The notes under the pieces: generated by a model
Databases searched by the model: none
The model's input: only the letters and a program-made list of their open reading frames with translations
Told to the model about the DNA's origin: nothing
Made by a program: the position numbers and the translations under genes
In this document: piece after piece, positions 9,892-20,620 of the stretch
Layout: every line of letters starts with the position of its first letter
Position numbering within the stretch: position 1 is the first letter of the stretch
Assembly (NCBI GenBank): GCA_038143955.1
Contig: JAYQMT010000004.1
Coordinates: 1-64,000, forward strand
From: Porticoccus sp038143955
Lineage (GTDB): Bacteria > Pseudomonadota > Gammaproteobacteria > Pseudomonadales > Porticoccaceae
DNA length: 64,000 bases
Reading direction: 5' to 3'

Positions 9892-10599
9892 TTAAAGGTC
9901 TAGGTTGATGATTAGATACTTTCCTGTACCTGCTCCCGAGCCGTCTCCGTCTCCAGCAAAGTAGTCAGGGCTGTTAGCATCGTATGGACCATTGTCGTCG
10001 TTACGATCACCAACTCCAATAACATATCCTACGGGATCAGCAAAACCTGTGGCAGCTGAACCAAACTTACCGTCAGCAATCGCGAAAACTACTGAACCTG
10101 CAGAATAGGTTCCGCCTGTGTCAAAACCATTTTCACCAACAGTGATGATTCCCTTTGTGAGAACTGGAACTACTTCACCAGGAAGTACGCCTTGATGCTC
10201 AAGAAGCTTTTGACGATAGTAAAGCATTTTTTCACCGTTTTCATCGAAAGCAAGTGTTTGATTGAGAGTAACACCTACAGGGCGAGCTCCTCCACCAGCA
10301 TGCAATGAAAACTTTGGTGCTGCTGCTGGATTTACGTTACGAGCAACGTGTGGGTAGTCAGTTTTTCCCAAATATGCATTAAGAACTGCGTCTCCTTTAC
10401 CGTCTGATCCGTAACCAGCTGGCTCACCTGCTGCCCAGTCGGCTGATCCAAGCTTAACTAAAGCTCCTGCATCATGCGCTCCTGAAGAAGAGGAGTCGTG
10501 TTTAAAGGTGCTCAAATCTGCCCCGCTCAAGTCAAGCGAAAACAAATTGATCACGAAGTGTTCGTTGTATTGTCTGAATGGTAGTAATCTATTAGCCAT
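9892..10599 (-). CDS. Head decoration-like protein (235 aa)
   Basis: Intact, with AAGAGGAAATT before ATG 10599. Gly/Ala/Asp-rich and beta-like, beginning MANRLLPFRQYNEHFVINLF and ending in a glycine/aspartate loop. It lies between scaffold and capsid genes, where capsid-decorating proteins usually sit. Function inferred from position and composition. Confidence 0.6.
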   Translation of the reverse strand: MANRLLPFRQYNEHFVINLFSLDLSGADLSTFKHDSSSSGAHDAGALVKLGSADWAAGEPAGYGSDGKGDAVLNAYLGKTDYPHVARNVNPAAAPKFSLHAGGGARPVGVTLNQTLAFDENGEKMLYYRQKLLEHQGVLPGEVVPVLTKGIITVGENGFDTGGTYSAGSVVFAIADGKFGSAATGFADPVGYVIGVGDRNDDNGPYDANSPDYFAGDGDGSGAGTGKYLIINLDL

Positions 10600-10615
10600 T
10601 TTTAATTTCCTCTTA

Positions 10616-11316
10616 TTAGTATTTAATGTTTACGCTTTCTTGAGTAAAAGCTTGTTTAAATTTTTCTTTTAAAGAAAGTTCTTCTTCAGCACCGGCTGCA
10701 TCATTATTTGAGATTTCAGCTTCTTCAGCTTCTACACTCTCAATAACTTCTTCGGCTTGGTCTTCGGTAGCAATTTCGGCTTCTTTGCTGGACATTGCTT
10801 CGATTCTTTTTGAACTTCTGCCTCAATTTTTTCTGAAATAAGTTTTTCTTGCTCTTCTTTAAAAGCTTTTGTTTTATGTTTCCATACGACGTTAAGCTTT
10901 TCTTTATATTCAGCAAAAGATTCTTCGGATGAAACAGTTTTAAGCTCAGAGGCTAAAATCATCCTGTCTTCATCTTCTAATTCAAAGATTTCGTCAAGCT
11001 CTCCCATTCTTTCGGAAAACTTTTCAGCTTCCTCTCTAGCGATAGCTTCGTTTTCAAGCTCTGTCACTTTTTCATTTACACTGGCGAGTTCTTGTTTTAA
11101 AGATTCAAGTTCTTTCTCGGAATTTTCAGAAGCTTTTAAAAGCTCTTGTTTTTCTTGCAAAAGTTTTTCTTTATCTTCTTGCCACTGGTCATTTTTTTGA
11201 ATGATAGCGTCATGAAAGACTTTTGTGATGTTAGCGATAGCTTCCTCAGATAACTTTTTTGAGGATGCTTGAGCTTCGAGAGACTCGGTTACTTGTTGTA
11301 GAATTTCTTTTTCCAT
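10616..11316 (-). CDS. Scaffold-like coiled-coil protein (frameshifted, ~233 aa)
   Basis: From ATG 11316 the protein is almost entirely charged coiled coil (E/K/Q rich, residues 1-165). The frame breaks near 10815 in GTTCAAAAAGAATCG. One extra A gives EVQKRIEAMSSKEAEIATED and an acidic tail ending FKQAFTQESVNIKY at 10616. Composition and position between protease and capsid fit the internal head scaffold. Confidence 0.75.
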
Positions 11317-11363
11317 AGTTTTTATAGGTTTTTGATTCTTGTTAGAAATTACATCGTCTTTTT

Positions 11364-12191
11364 CTAAATGGGAATTTTTTCTTTTAAAATGTTATTTTTT
11401 ATATATATTTTTTCGAAAGCAGTGTTTGACTCTTCATTTTTTTCTTCGTCGTTTTCTTGGTTATCAAGATTGATAAGTCCTTTTACGTCAGCAGCTGGGT
11501 TCGCCGTGAAGCCTATACCTATTGGATATATATCTCCCATAATTAGTCTGTTAACAGTCAAGCCTTCGTCGGTTCTGCCATTGCCGCCGTAAGCTTTTAA
11601 ATACTGCTTATAATCTTCTTTTCTTTCATCTGTAATAAGTTCAGATTGATGAAGATCGTCGCTTCCTAAAGCTATACCGTAATCATTGAAGCCTATTTCC
11701 CAGCTGGCAGATACTTGGTGCAAGTACTCACTTGATACATCAGTTGACATTACAACCAACTCAGCAAATTGAGGGATAACTGTTTTATATATAACCGCTG
11801 ACAGAGCTATATTAAATGGACCATCCTCTAGCGCAGCTTCTTCATCTGTCATAAGCTTATCTTCTCCGTACTTAGAAAAAGAAGCCCCTACTACATGACC
11901 AACTATTTTTTGTTTTTTATGCTCTATATTTGTTGGCTTGTGAATAAAGTAATCTTTAATCGCAACGGCTGTTGCTGTATCTATTCCGTCCCCATTCTTA
12001 TTAAACCTATTTACAACTGCAGCATTGAATGCAACACCTATAAGATCTATATTTTTTTCGAAATCTATATCTTTAGGAGCCAGACCCTTTAGGGATTTCA
12101 ATGACGCAGAAGATATAAAATTATTATCGGTTAGATTAGCTAGAGATATATTTTGATAAAACTTAGCAGTATGCTTAAAAGGTAAATCCAT
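11364..12191 (-). CDS. Prohead maturation protease-like (275 aa)
   Basis: Intact. Contains NIEHKKQKIVGHVV near residue 95 and HQVSASWEIGF near residue 160. These are the expected His and Ser catalytic segments of assemblin-like phage head proteases (S78/U9 type). It lies between portal and scaffold. It would digest the scaffold and trim the capsid. A GTGTAT motif precedes the ATG by 17 bases. Confidence 0.75.
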   Translation of the reverse strand: MDLPFKHTAKFYQNISLANLTDNNFISSASLKSLKGLAPKDIDFEKNIDLIGVAFNAAVVNRFNKNGDGIDTATAVAIKDYFIHKPTNIEHKKQKIVGHVVGASFSKYGEDKLMTDEEAALEDGPFNIALSAVIYKTVIPQFAELVVMSTDVSSEYLHQVSASWEIGFNDYGIALGSDDLHQSELITDERKEDYKQYLKAYGGNGRTDEGLTVNRLIMGDIYPIGIGFTANPAADVKGLINLDNQENDEEKNEESNTAFEKIYIKNNILKEKIPI

Positions 12192-12208
12192 AATAAATTA
12201 TTATACAC
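12192..12208 (-). promoter_or_regulatory. Late promoter candidate GTGTAT
   Basis: GTGTATAATAATTTATT directly precedes ATG 12191, a 17-base spacing variant. Confidence 0.45.
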
Positions 12209-12218
12209 AAAAAAATAA

Positions 12219-14249
12219 TTAATTTTCTGTATTTATTTTTTTACTATGATAAAGTATAGCTGCTGGGTATGATATTAATTGATGCACTTGTCCAAGGTCG
12301 AGAATCTCAGGCATAACCTCAAGCTTTTCTATATTATTAAAATCTGATATACAGGCATCCACAGTTTCTTTCCAGTCTGATTGCTCTTTTGCTAAAACCA
12401 CACTTTCAGTTAATGTAGAAAGTATTTCTTTTTGCTGCTTCGATAATCTTTTCTTTTTAAAATATCCTTTTAATTTATTTTCTGTATATTTTTGCAGATC
12501 TTCGGTTGCATAAATAATTGATTGAATGTTTTTTCTACTATGAACATCTTCGCTTGCCAATAAATTATTTGTTTTTGTCTTTGTTCCAGCGGGTCTGCCT
12601 TCTTGCTGAGGCGCAACTTGCGGTTGTTGGTTCTGTTGAGCTTCTTGCTGCTCTTCTGATAGAATTGGCTGAGAAACACTAAGAGGTGTATAAAATCCTT
12701 TCTCTCTTTGTTCTACAAATTTTTGCTGCGCTGAGTCTAAATCCTTTGGATCTGGATAAACTCCCTGCTTTAATGCTGTCATGCCTTGCTCAGGAGTAAT
12801 GATACCCATCTCTATCAGTCTTGAAGTGACCCTTTGCAGTTGAACTTCATCTTTGATATCTATTTCTACAAACTTAGCTTTTGGGAAATTCTTAAAACCC
12901 ATTAGTTTGCATACTTCTTTAATCTGAGGTTGAACAACATCGTTTAAGAAGGCGTTTCTAGCTTCTTTTAATCTTTCTAGGAATATTTGAGCTTTAACCT
13001 GGGTGCTCGAATAATTTTCTTTACCAACGATTATGTTTTGTAGTCCCTCCTTGATGTCCTCGTTAACTATTTGGTATTTGGTAGGACCAAGAACTTTATT
13101 TAGATCTGGGATGATGAATTCAGCCTTTGTCGTATAGTCTGCAATCAAGGCCCTTCCAATACTTTCGTTTTGAAAGAGATTTTGCATAGCTTTTAGGTTG
13201 TTTGGGTTTATGCCTCCTTTGTCAGGAGTATTTCCCATTGTCACAAGCAGAATAACGTTTTCGATAGTTCTGGTAATAGCTTGATCTACCTTTTTTAATT
13301 CCATCTTCCAGTTGATATCATCTAAGACAGGAAAGCCAAAGGGTATGGCAAATGGTTCGTAGTCTTGCTTTTTATAAAACGAGAAAATGAGTTTATTAGG
13401 GTCTAGTTCAACCATAACACCCTCTTGCATAAACTGATTATTTTTGATATATTCTTTTGCTTTTGGAGGCATCGCATCAAACACTTCTCTGTCGTATTCG
13501 GTTTGAGGCTTCTTTAGTTTTTCTAAATCATATTCGCTTAGCAACTTTTTGTAGACACCGTTCTTGGAATTAAAAGTTAATGCTCGGTCCGCTACAAAAT
13601 CATAGGGATTTAGAAATATGTATCTAATCGGTATTTTTCTGGCAGCAAGGGATTGATATTTGGATCCATAGACTTGATTAAGCTTTACTACATCTTCGGC
13701 AGTAAATTCTCCTTCAAGTTTGTACATAAAAACATTACCGGATCTATAATATTCCCTAAAGTATTGATCTTTTAATTTCCATATCTGAATTTTATGTAGC
13801 CATTTCTCTATAAATGATCTAGACTTTTCAGAGCCATCTTCTAAATACAAGTCAGAGTTTGAAAATTCAGCCATTACGTCTATGGCATTTCTGAAAATAG
13901 GTATATTGGCATAAGCTTTTTGACATAATACTATAGCATCTCTTGGGCTTATGTAACTCTTGCTATAAGAGTAGGGGAGCGCTGAATCTCCAATATTTTT
14001 ATACTTATCGGTTTTTTTGTTGGTTGCTATGAAATTTTTTCTACCTCTAGTGCTTTCGCATTCGTTGATTTGGCCTACGTTTCTTATCGGTGGTCCATCA
14101 GACGCTTGAGTGTAGTAAGCTTCGCCAGCTGAAGCTGGAGTTATTTCTTCTTCGCTAGCTGAAGATTGCTTTAGTATATCTTCTATGCTTGAATTGTGTT
14201 TTGGGAACTTGCTCCAATAGTCTGACTTTTTAGTATACTTTCTAGGCAT
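12219..14249 (-). CDS. Portal protein (676 aa)
   Basis: Intact, long, between terminase and protease. The core (residues 95-480) has portal-type features: YISPRDAIVLCQKAYANIPIF, GNVFMYKLEG, IPIRYIFLNPYDFV, a stem/clip region, and a long helix with ITRTIENVILLVTMG. A Gln/Pro-rich linker (residues 530-565) leads to a helical C-terminal domain. It forms the dodecameric DNA entry ring. Confidence 0.85.
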   Translation of the reverse strand: MPRKYTKKSDYWSKFPKHNSSIEDILKQSSASEEEITPASAGEAYYTQASDGPPIRNVGQINECESTRGRKNFIATNKKTDKYKNIGDSALPYSYSKSYISPRDAIVLCQKAYANIPIFRNAIDVMAEFSNSDLYLEDGSEKSRSFIEKWLHKIQIWKLKDQYFREYYRSGNVFMYKLEGEFTAEDVVKLNQVYGSKYQSLAARKIPIRYIFLNPYDFVADRALTFNSKNGVYKKLLSEYDLEKLKKPQTEYDREVFDAMPPKAKEYIKNNQFMQEGVMVELDPNKLIFSFYKKQDYEPFAIPFGFPVLDDINWKMELKKVDQAITRTIENVILLVTMGNTPDKGGINPNNLKAMQNLFQNESIGRALIADYTTKAEFIIPDLNKVLGPTKYQIVNEDIKEGLQNIIVGKENYSSTQVKAQIFLERLKEARNAFLNDVVQPQIKEVCKLMGFKNFPKAKFVEIDIKDEVQLQRVTSRLIEMGIITPEQGMTALKQGVYPDPKDLDSAQQKFVEQREKGFYTPLSVSQPILSEEQQEAQQNQQPQVAPQQEGRPAGTKTKTNNLLASEDVHSRKNIQSIIYATEDLQKYTENKLKGYFKKKRLSKQQKEILSTLTESVVLAKEQSDWKETVDACISDFNNIEKLEVMPEILDLGQVHQLISYPAAILYHSKKINTEN

Positions 14250-14263
14250 ACATTATGTTACAC
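14250..14263 (-). promoter_or_regulatory. Late promoter candidate GTGTAA
   Basis: GTGTAACATAATGT precedes portal ATG 14249 with the 14-base spacing; one mismatch to GTGTAT. Confidence 0.4.
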
Positions 14264-14309
14264 GAAGAAAAGCAAAAGTCTATTTTAAAGTTAAAGTTAA
14301 CTTTTAACT

Positions 14310-16183
14310 TTAGATAAACATAGGAGTAAAAGTCGCATGATTTTGTTCTACTTTTAGATTCATGAAATCGTAATAAGTCTTAATCATCCAATTACCCAAG
14401 ACAAGCGCTGAATACGAGTCTTTTCTTGTTTTATTCGGACCGGTTTGTCTTTTTAAATTATTTGGTAAACCAAAAGTTTGAGACCCTTGAGGAGAAGAAG
14501 AAACTTGTATTAGGGCGCATTGATTTTTTGTATAGTTCACCATATCGTGCTGGTGCTCTAAAAAATCTATGATTTTTGCACTACCCGCATTTTTTAGTAC
14601 TTCTTTTTGGTTTGGTATAAAGGTTAAGCTATCAATAGGAATCTGCGAATTTATTTGTTTGCGATAAAGTTCATCCAAGGGCCTTGATCCGAAGTGAATT
14701 CTTTTATGATCAAAATTTGCTTGGAGTAGTTCGTTTGCTCTTCTAATCCAATCTGATGTAGGCTTCCTTAAGACACATATTCTTTTTTCTTTTAAATTGT
14801 ATTGGTTTTTTGCATCTATTAAGCCTTCCTGGTAATGCTCGGTATTATCAAAGTCAGCGACAATTTCCTGTATTTTGATTGAACTTTTATTAAATTGCTC
14901 ACTTGCGTTTGCCGCCTGCATAAATTGAACTCCTCCTCCGTAATCTCCCACTATAGCAACTATATTGAAACTTGTCAACAAATAATGAAAGTAGTTTATA
15001 TGATCTTGCATTTTAAGACCTGGCATTGCATAGCTATGAACAAGTACTCCTGTTTGAGTATTATCGTTTAATTTAAATAATTGTATGGCAAAATCATCCG
15101 AGCTTTCACTTTCAGCCCAACTGGGGTCAAATGCAAGTAAATATTTACTGTTTCCATCTCCATGGATTTCAAGGCAGGGTTCGCTACCATCCTTAACGGT
15201 ACATTCAGCCATCGTAGAAGTCTTGAAGTACCCACTACTATCGTCAGTAAAAATAGCATTAAACTCTCTATCAAATTGAGACTGACTCATTGTTTGTTTT
15301 GACTGATTAATTAAATTTTGGTCATATAGAGCTTGTGGAGCCACGTCGTAACTAAAGTGCATGATAACCCTCTTAGAGGTATCTTTCCTTGCTTCAGGTA
15401 TTCCATTTAATATCAAATCCTCAAAAGTTTCGTAAACTTTGTATAAGTATTCAAATTTATAACTTGCAGAGGAAAGGGCTATTAATTTATTGTTTGGCCA
15501 CTGATACCTATCTTCTTCTTTCATTTGTCCTTTTGCGATTAAGTCATCCTCTAGCTTTGTGACTTTTTCTCTTTCAGTTGGATTCTGAACTACGCTCAAA
15601 AACGGAAGTATAACTTCATTATATATATGCTCTGGCATTAGCAAGAATTCATCAATAATAATTCTATGAAACCTAAAACCTCTAAGTTTAGAGCCATCGC
15701 CCAGTGGTAAAGCAATTATTTTTGATTCTCCGATTTCTAGCGTCCACTGATCATTCTTTTTAGATTTTTTTGTGATACATTGTCCTAGTAGCGCAGCTTC
15801 AGGCTTTCTTGCAATATCCTCTATTTTTCAAAAATCATTTTTGACTGCCTAAAGGTTGCAGCCAAAATACCTATTTGAACTCCTTGATTAAATATAGCAT
15901 CAAGAAAAGCATATATTGCAGTACTAAAAGATTTCGACATACCCCGACTCCAAATACCCAAAAAATAATCGGTTTCCAGCATAGACTTAATCGCTAGATG
16001 CTGAAAAGGAAATAGATCAACCCCGGAGATCAAATTGGTTGTAAACGTAATATTTTCTCTTAGAAAATTGTGCAGATGGTATTTGGCATCTTGCTCGTCA
16101 AGATGCCCCTTAATATTTAAAAGCTCTTTATTGATTTCAGCTTTGTTTGATTTAATTTTAAATTTACCTTCTTCCCAAGTCAT
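14310..16183 (-). CDS. terL: Terminase large subunit (frameshifted, ~624 aa)
   Basis: ATG 16183 lies inside the end of the upstream nuclease gene (20-bp overlap). The N-terminal part has a Walker A-like WSRGMSKSFSTA near residue 80. The frame breaks at GAAAAATAGAGG near 15827; one extra A continues through Walker B with catalytic acid RIIIDEF to 14310. The C-terminal nuclease domain has YLLAFDPSWAES, VAIVGDYGGGV and the final DSYSALVLGNW acidic segment, typical of RNase H-fold terminase nucleases. It packages DNA through the portal encoded next. Confidence 0.9.
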
Positions 16184-17285
16184 ATTTTTCTATAAAGTAC
16201 TGAAGATCCACATCCCATAAGCGTTTTCCATAAACTAGCAGTTTTGGTATGATTTCTTCTGATTTTTTTCGAGCCTGATCTACGTAAGCTTCATAAGCTG
16301 GCTCGAAGATCTTTTTTTTAATAACCCATAATTTTTTATTTATTTTTTCTAATTTATCTCGCTGCCCGGAAGAATAAAGAGATTTTGAATAATCATAAAC
16401 TTTATTAAAATCCGAATAAAACTTTTCGTCTAGCTTTGAGAATAAATGTTTCTCTGGGTCACCTGTAAAAATGAATTGGCACCTTCTTGAAACTTATGAG
16501 ATAAAATTCTCATGTTATGCCATATGAATGATAGATTAGCAGGCTTAGGTATAAGCTTGTTGTTTCTTATCATAGATTCTATAGAGCCTTCTACGACAAT
16601 AAAGATAAAAGCGTCGAATTCCTTGGCTCTCTCTAGCTCCCTAGTAAATCTTTCAAAGCCTCCCGTCATGGTGCTACGAAAATCGCTTTCGTCTTTTCGA
16701 TCAACATAAGTATAATTATAATGAGGCGCACCAACAGCATAATCGCCAAAGTCTAATTTTAGCTGTGAAGATTTAGGAAAAGACAATGGCTTTCGCTCTC
16801 TAGTATCAATAAGTATATTTACATCATCTAAATCTTTATTATAATTAAAAAAACTTTTAAATAATTTTTTATTATACAAAGGTTCTATATTAATTAAATT
16901 GCAAGCAGAACTATAAGAACCAAAAAACTTTTTATATATATCGACACCAGGAAGCTTGTTTATTTGCAATTCTATATGAGGAGGTGCATACGCCAGCTCT
17001 TTTGCCCTTTATACGTGCTTCTAGCTGATTTAACATCACTTCTCGCACTTCTTCTGGGTCTGCTTCTTGAGACCAAAGCAAGAAATTATTAATTCCTATA
17101 AAATCTCTAGCAAAATAATCTGTAAAATCTTTAAAAGGTATAAGCTCGCCAGTAAGCTTATCTTTGCGCTGATAAATCTTTACATAGTAATCAGGTACTG
17201 AAAGCTTATGGGCCCTAGATACATGAACATGGAGACCTTTCTTGCTTTTGAAGGTCTTACCGCAAATTTGACAAGTTTCGGCCAT
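16164..17285 (-). CDS. Zinc finger + ERCC4-type nuclease (frameshifted, ~373 aa)
   Basis: The N-terminus has a C2H2/Ros-like finger, CQICGKTFKSKKGLHVHVSRAH, with YY following, as in phage DNA-binding proteins. Removing one A near 17006 joins it to ELAYAPPHIELQINKLPG and an ERCC4/XPF nuclease domain: ILIDTRERKPL, LDFGDYAVG and VDRKDESDF, the GDX(n)ERKX(3)D signature with D in place of E. A second break near 16482 leads to QFIFTGDPEKH and a lysine-rich C-terminus ending at 16164. Immediately upstream of and overlapping terL, it may act in packaging or branch removal. HNH enzymes often take this position. Confidence 0.75.
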
Positions 17286-17317
17286 ATTGTTAAAACCATA
17301 ACCAGAAACTTAAAGAA

Positions 17318-17563
17318 TTAAGCTTTGGCAGTTTCTTTAGCCTCTTCCTGTCCTTTTTGTGATTGTTCGGCGACCTGCTTCTCCATTGTTTCGATTTCTT
17401 CTAAGGCTTTTGACTTTTCTTCGTCAGTCATCTCCTTGAATCTTTCATTGGCAAGATGCATGGCGTAAAAGCGTGAAGCGTTTACGATACCGTTAATATT
17501 AAAAGAGTTAAGGGTAGCAGAAGCTATACCTTCGATTATTTTTTGATCTGTTTCTTGGCTCAT
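17318..17563 (-). CDS. Small helical protein (81 aa)
   Basis: Intact, overlapping the upstream stop. Helical with an E/K/Q-rich C-terminus. No family recognised. It lies in the packaging/regulation cluster. Confidence 0.6.
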   Translation of the reverse strand: MSQETDQKIIEGIASATLNSFNINGIVNASRFYAMHLANERFKEMTDEEKSKALEEIETMEKQVAEQSQKGQEEAKETAKA

Positions 17564-17814
17564 ATTTTAAATTCAATTTCTCCTTCGTTAAGTGACTTAT
17601 TTGCTGGCTCTTTGATTTTTCTTAGTGTGGTAGTTGAAGTTTCTTCGCCCCCAACATTTTCTTCAACTAAGTTATTTTTATTTATAATTTGTTTTAATGC
17701 AGTAATTATAATTTTATCTTTTTCATCTATAGGTTTAAAATCTTCTTCTTTTTCGAATATATCTTCTATTTGTTCATATTCATAATCACCTATTAATAAT
17801 TCTATTTTTTTCAT
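17560..17814 (-). CDS. Small acidic protein (84 aa)
   Basis: Intact and coupled to the next gene by a four-base overlap. Very acidic N-terminal half (DYEYEQIEDIFEKEEDF). Unknown. Confidence 0.55.
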   Translation of the reverse strand: MKKIELLIGDYEYEQIEDIFEKEEDFKPIDEKDKIIITALKQIINKNNLVEENVGGEETSTTTLRKIKEPANKSLNEGEIEFKI

Positions 17815-17824
17815 GTTATATATG

Positions 17825-18870
17825 TTATACTGAGTCGTGTTTTGATATTCCTAGTATTCTTGCTTTCCAGCTATCCATATTATCAAGCCTGTCAACCTCT
17901 TTTTCAACTAGTTTTTTCTGCATTTCAGCTAACTCTATCATTCTTCTTCTTTCGGATTCCGCTTGAAAGCTTTTTACTAAAGATATAATGGTAGCGCTAT
18001 CCTTTTGCTTATTCTTTAGACGTTCTGAACGATCACCGTTAAGTTTTTTAATAAGTGACTCCATACGCTTTTCGCATTTGTCATACTCGTCTGTCTTAGA
18101 TTTTAATACTTCCGCCAACCTCACGGTCATATCCTGCTGATCCTCGACTTCGTTAAACATAGTGTTTAACTTTTCAATATGAGATGAAATATTTTTTAAA
18201 TTAATATAATCAACACATACATTTATATATAAGTTAATTTCATCACTTGTTAAGTCTGGTTTATCCCAAGTAGCTCTTACAAATTCAGCCTCAAATAATT
18301 CTCTATCTGCCATGCTGTTGTAATTACTAATAACTTGTATAAATCTTGGTGCAGAAAGGTTTCTCATTAAAGATTCTACGCAATCAATATCATCATGAGT
18401 TAATTTATCTTCCTCTAGCTCTTGAAGGGTAAATGTGTTTATTTTTTGAGTCCAGTGCTAAATACTTTAGGGGGATTGTAAGTTTTGTTTATTGCAGTTT
18501 CCGTTTCATGGACAAATGCTGGCTCATACTCTCTAAGAAATTCTACAATCGTCATATGCTCCTTGCAGAATCTTTTTATATTCAAATCAGGAAACAAGAT
18601 TTCGGATATTTGAAACGCGCTAAGCCCATTTTGCGCTTGAGCTTTTATAAATTCAACCTGCTGATCATTTAGTTCTATGTCGGGGACTTTTTCTCTTAGT
18701 GTGGTTTTGTAATCTAGGTTTTCTTTTGATAAAAATTCGCGTACAGCTCGCCCTTCTTTGCTTCTGCCGTCTATATTTTCATTATTGAAAACTAAACGCG
18801 TTAAATCAAGTAAATTTGGATTTGATTTAAAATTCTCTCTTATAAATTGCTTTTGTTCTTCAGTTAGCAT
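17825..18870 (-). CDS. Terminase small subunit candidate (frameshifted, ~348 aa)
   Basis: ATG 18870 overlaps the end of the sigma-factor gene. The first ~140 residues contain two helix-turn-helix-like segments (LLDLTRLVFNNENIDGRSKEG and NGLSAFQISEILFPDLN). The frame stops near 18442 at AAAAAATAAAC. One extra A continues INTFTLQELEEDKLTHDD and a long C-terminal coiled coil. A DNA-binding N-terminus plus oligomerising coiled coil in the packaging cluster is what a small terminase would show. This is inference without a homology hit. Confidence 0.5.
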
Positions 18871-19642
18871 TTTTTTCGTCCCCTAAAAATGTAATACCTT
18901 TATTTTTTAATATTTTAGCAGCTTTTTCTTTTAATGTTTTTTTAAGGTTTTTAATTTGCTTGTAACCCGCTTTTCTTCCTACCTCTGTACTTTTAAAGCC
19001 CATTTCTTTCGCTGCTTGCTCGTCTGTTAAGTTTTCTATAAATAGCAATTGAAAAGCTTTAAACTGCCTTTCATTTAATTCTTTTTGCAATTCTTTTATT
19101 AAATTTTTTGTAGCATTTTGTAGATCAACCCCTAAGTATTCTTCTGAATTTTGACCAACTTCATGTATATGATTATCTAGTGACAAAGTTATCTTTACAT
19201 TAAAAGCGTGTTTTTTTGATGATTCCCATTTTTTGTATAACGGGCAAGAGCTATCTTGCTCTCCTGATCTGGTAAAGCTGCATAGATGATATTCAGCATC
19301 AGAATTGAAAGGGCAATTCAAACAAGGTCTTGCGTAATTGCTGTAATGATTACGCAGTATGTTTTTCATTTGGTTAGCTATGATTTTATTGAGCCAGGGC
19401 TTAATGGGTCTAGATTGATCCCATTGATCCCACTTTCTATGTATATGAGCTCTAATGATTTGGCAAACATCATCAAACCCTACCCATGATACCGAAGTTA
19501 AAAACCAATTTTTACTTCTTTTTTGCAATTCCTGATCTATGAGAGTTGCAAAATCTTCGTAAGTCTGATTTTTATTTTTTTCTTCTTGGGGATCTTCGCT
19601 GTCTTTTTGGCTTTGAGACTGTTTGCTCGGTTTCCTCGGCAT
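18860..19642 (-). CDS. Phage RNA polymerase sigma factor (260 aa)
   Basis: ATG 19642 is preferred; an in-frame TTG 21 bases upstream is possible. A sigma region 2-like segment spans residues ~50-100 (FDDVCQIIRAHIHRKWDQW, then KPWLNKIIANQMKNIL). A cysteine cluster follows (PCLNCPF, HLC, SSC), perhaps zinc-binding. The C-terminal region 4 helix-turn-helix is clear: LNERQFKAFQLLFIENLTDE, QAAKEMGFKSTEVGRK. It probably directs host RNA polymerase to late promoters, like T4 gp55. The GTGTAT motif upstream of several structural operons is a candidate target. Confidence 0.8.
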   Translation of the reverse strand: MPRKPSKQSQSQKDSEDPQEEKNKNQTYEDFATLIDQELQKRSKNWFLTSVSWVGFDDVCQIIRAHIHRKWDQWDQSRPIKPWLNKIIANQMKNILRNHYSNYARPCLNCPFNSDAEYHLCSFTRSGEQDSSCPLYKKWESSKKHAFNVKITLSLDNHIHEVGQNSEEYLGVDLQNATKNLIKELQKELNERQFKAFQLLFIENLTDEQAAKEMGFKSTEVGRKAGYKQIKNLKKTLKEKAAKILKNKGITFLGDEKNAN

Positions 19643-19935
19643 TTTCTGATAAAAGTTCCCCAAATTTATAGGTTGGATTTCCTGAAGCGCTAATTTCGTA
19701 CTGTAAAGAGTTTATTTCGGGTACATATTCTGCATCAGTTTCATCTTCAGATATAAACTGTGAGTTTTTCTTTTGCAATAATCTGATCCTTTATACTTGG
19801 GGTGCTACGCTTTGATAAAGGTTTTTCTGGCTTTGATGCTCCTCCTATAGGACCCCCGCAAGAAGAACAAAATTTGGGCTTTGCGCCCGAATAAACCATT
19901 TTATGGCCACACTCTGTACAAAATAAAGTTTGCAT
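19572..19935 (-). CDS. Zinc-ribbon protein (frameshifted, ~120 aa)
   Basis: The N-terminus holds a zinc ribbon, CTECGHKM and CSSCGGPIGG. Near 19770, removing one A from GAAAAACTC gives AKENSQFISEDETD and continues to 19572, ending in a basic RQRRSPRRKK tail. It overlaps the sigma gene by ~70 bases. It could be a transcription partner of the sigma factor, but there is no direct evidence. Confidence 0.6.
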
Positions 19936-19986
19936 AAATTATACTATATTTTATAGTAAATATAAAATGCAAAAAATCTATTTTAG

Positions 19987-20606
19987 TTATACTAAATAAC
20001 CAGATATAACTCTAGCTTGTGAGCGCATAAACTTCCTTGTTTCTTCACTGAAGCTTTCTTTTTGCTCTATAGAGCAGAAACCTTTTTTGATTTATCCGCA
20101 CATTCTTTTATGTAGTCAACACCGAGTATGCCAATAATGTTTCCATTTAATGTTTTAATGGGCACATTATAAACGCTTTGTATTCCTTTATTCTTCATTA
20201 AAGCTGCAAAAAGTTTATCTGGAACATTTTCGCAATCCAAGTAAGAATATTGACCTTTTTGGGTTAATTCATTGATATATTGATGAAAGTTAGATATTAC
20301 GTGGTTTTGAGAGTTATCGCATTCTCTGCTAATTCCTGGCGAACAAATTTCATGGGTACAGCTAAATTTCTGCTGACTTCTTCCTGATATATAATAGCCT
20401 CCATTATGGAATTGTAATACATAAGCCCTGTCGGAACCCATTTCTTCCATAACGTATTCTAATGCAGAATATATATTTTGATTGTTTTGAGTTTCTGAAA
20501 GGATTGGGTCTTTGTTGTTTTTTTTATTTTTCTTTGAAATTAATACGCTTGCTATCGTTGCAAAAGCGCCAATTAAAGCTGAAACAATTAAATATAGTCC
20601 TTCCAT
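19987..20606 (-). CDS. Membrane-anchored GAF-like protein (frameshifted, ~206 aa)
   Basis: A signal-anchor helix at residues 4-22 (LYLIVSALIGAFATIASVLI) is followed by lysines, then a GAF-like sensory fold: DRAYVLQFHNGGYYISG and VYNVPIKTLNGNIIGILGVDY. One extra A near 20078 restores a C-terminus ending RVISGYLV at 19987. A GTGTAT motif precedes the ATG. Role unknown; a membrane sensor is unusual beside phoH and a sigma factor. Confidence 0.6.
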
Positions 20607-20620
20607 ATAAACTTATACAC
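20607..20620 (-). promoter_or_regulatory. Late promoter candidate GTGTAT
   Basis: GTGTATAAGTTTAT directly precedes ATG 20606, with the 14-base spacing. Confidence 0.5.
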
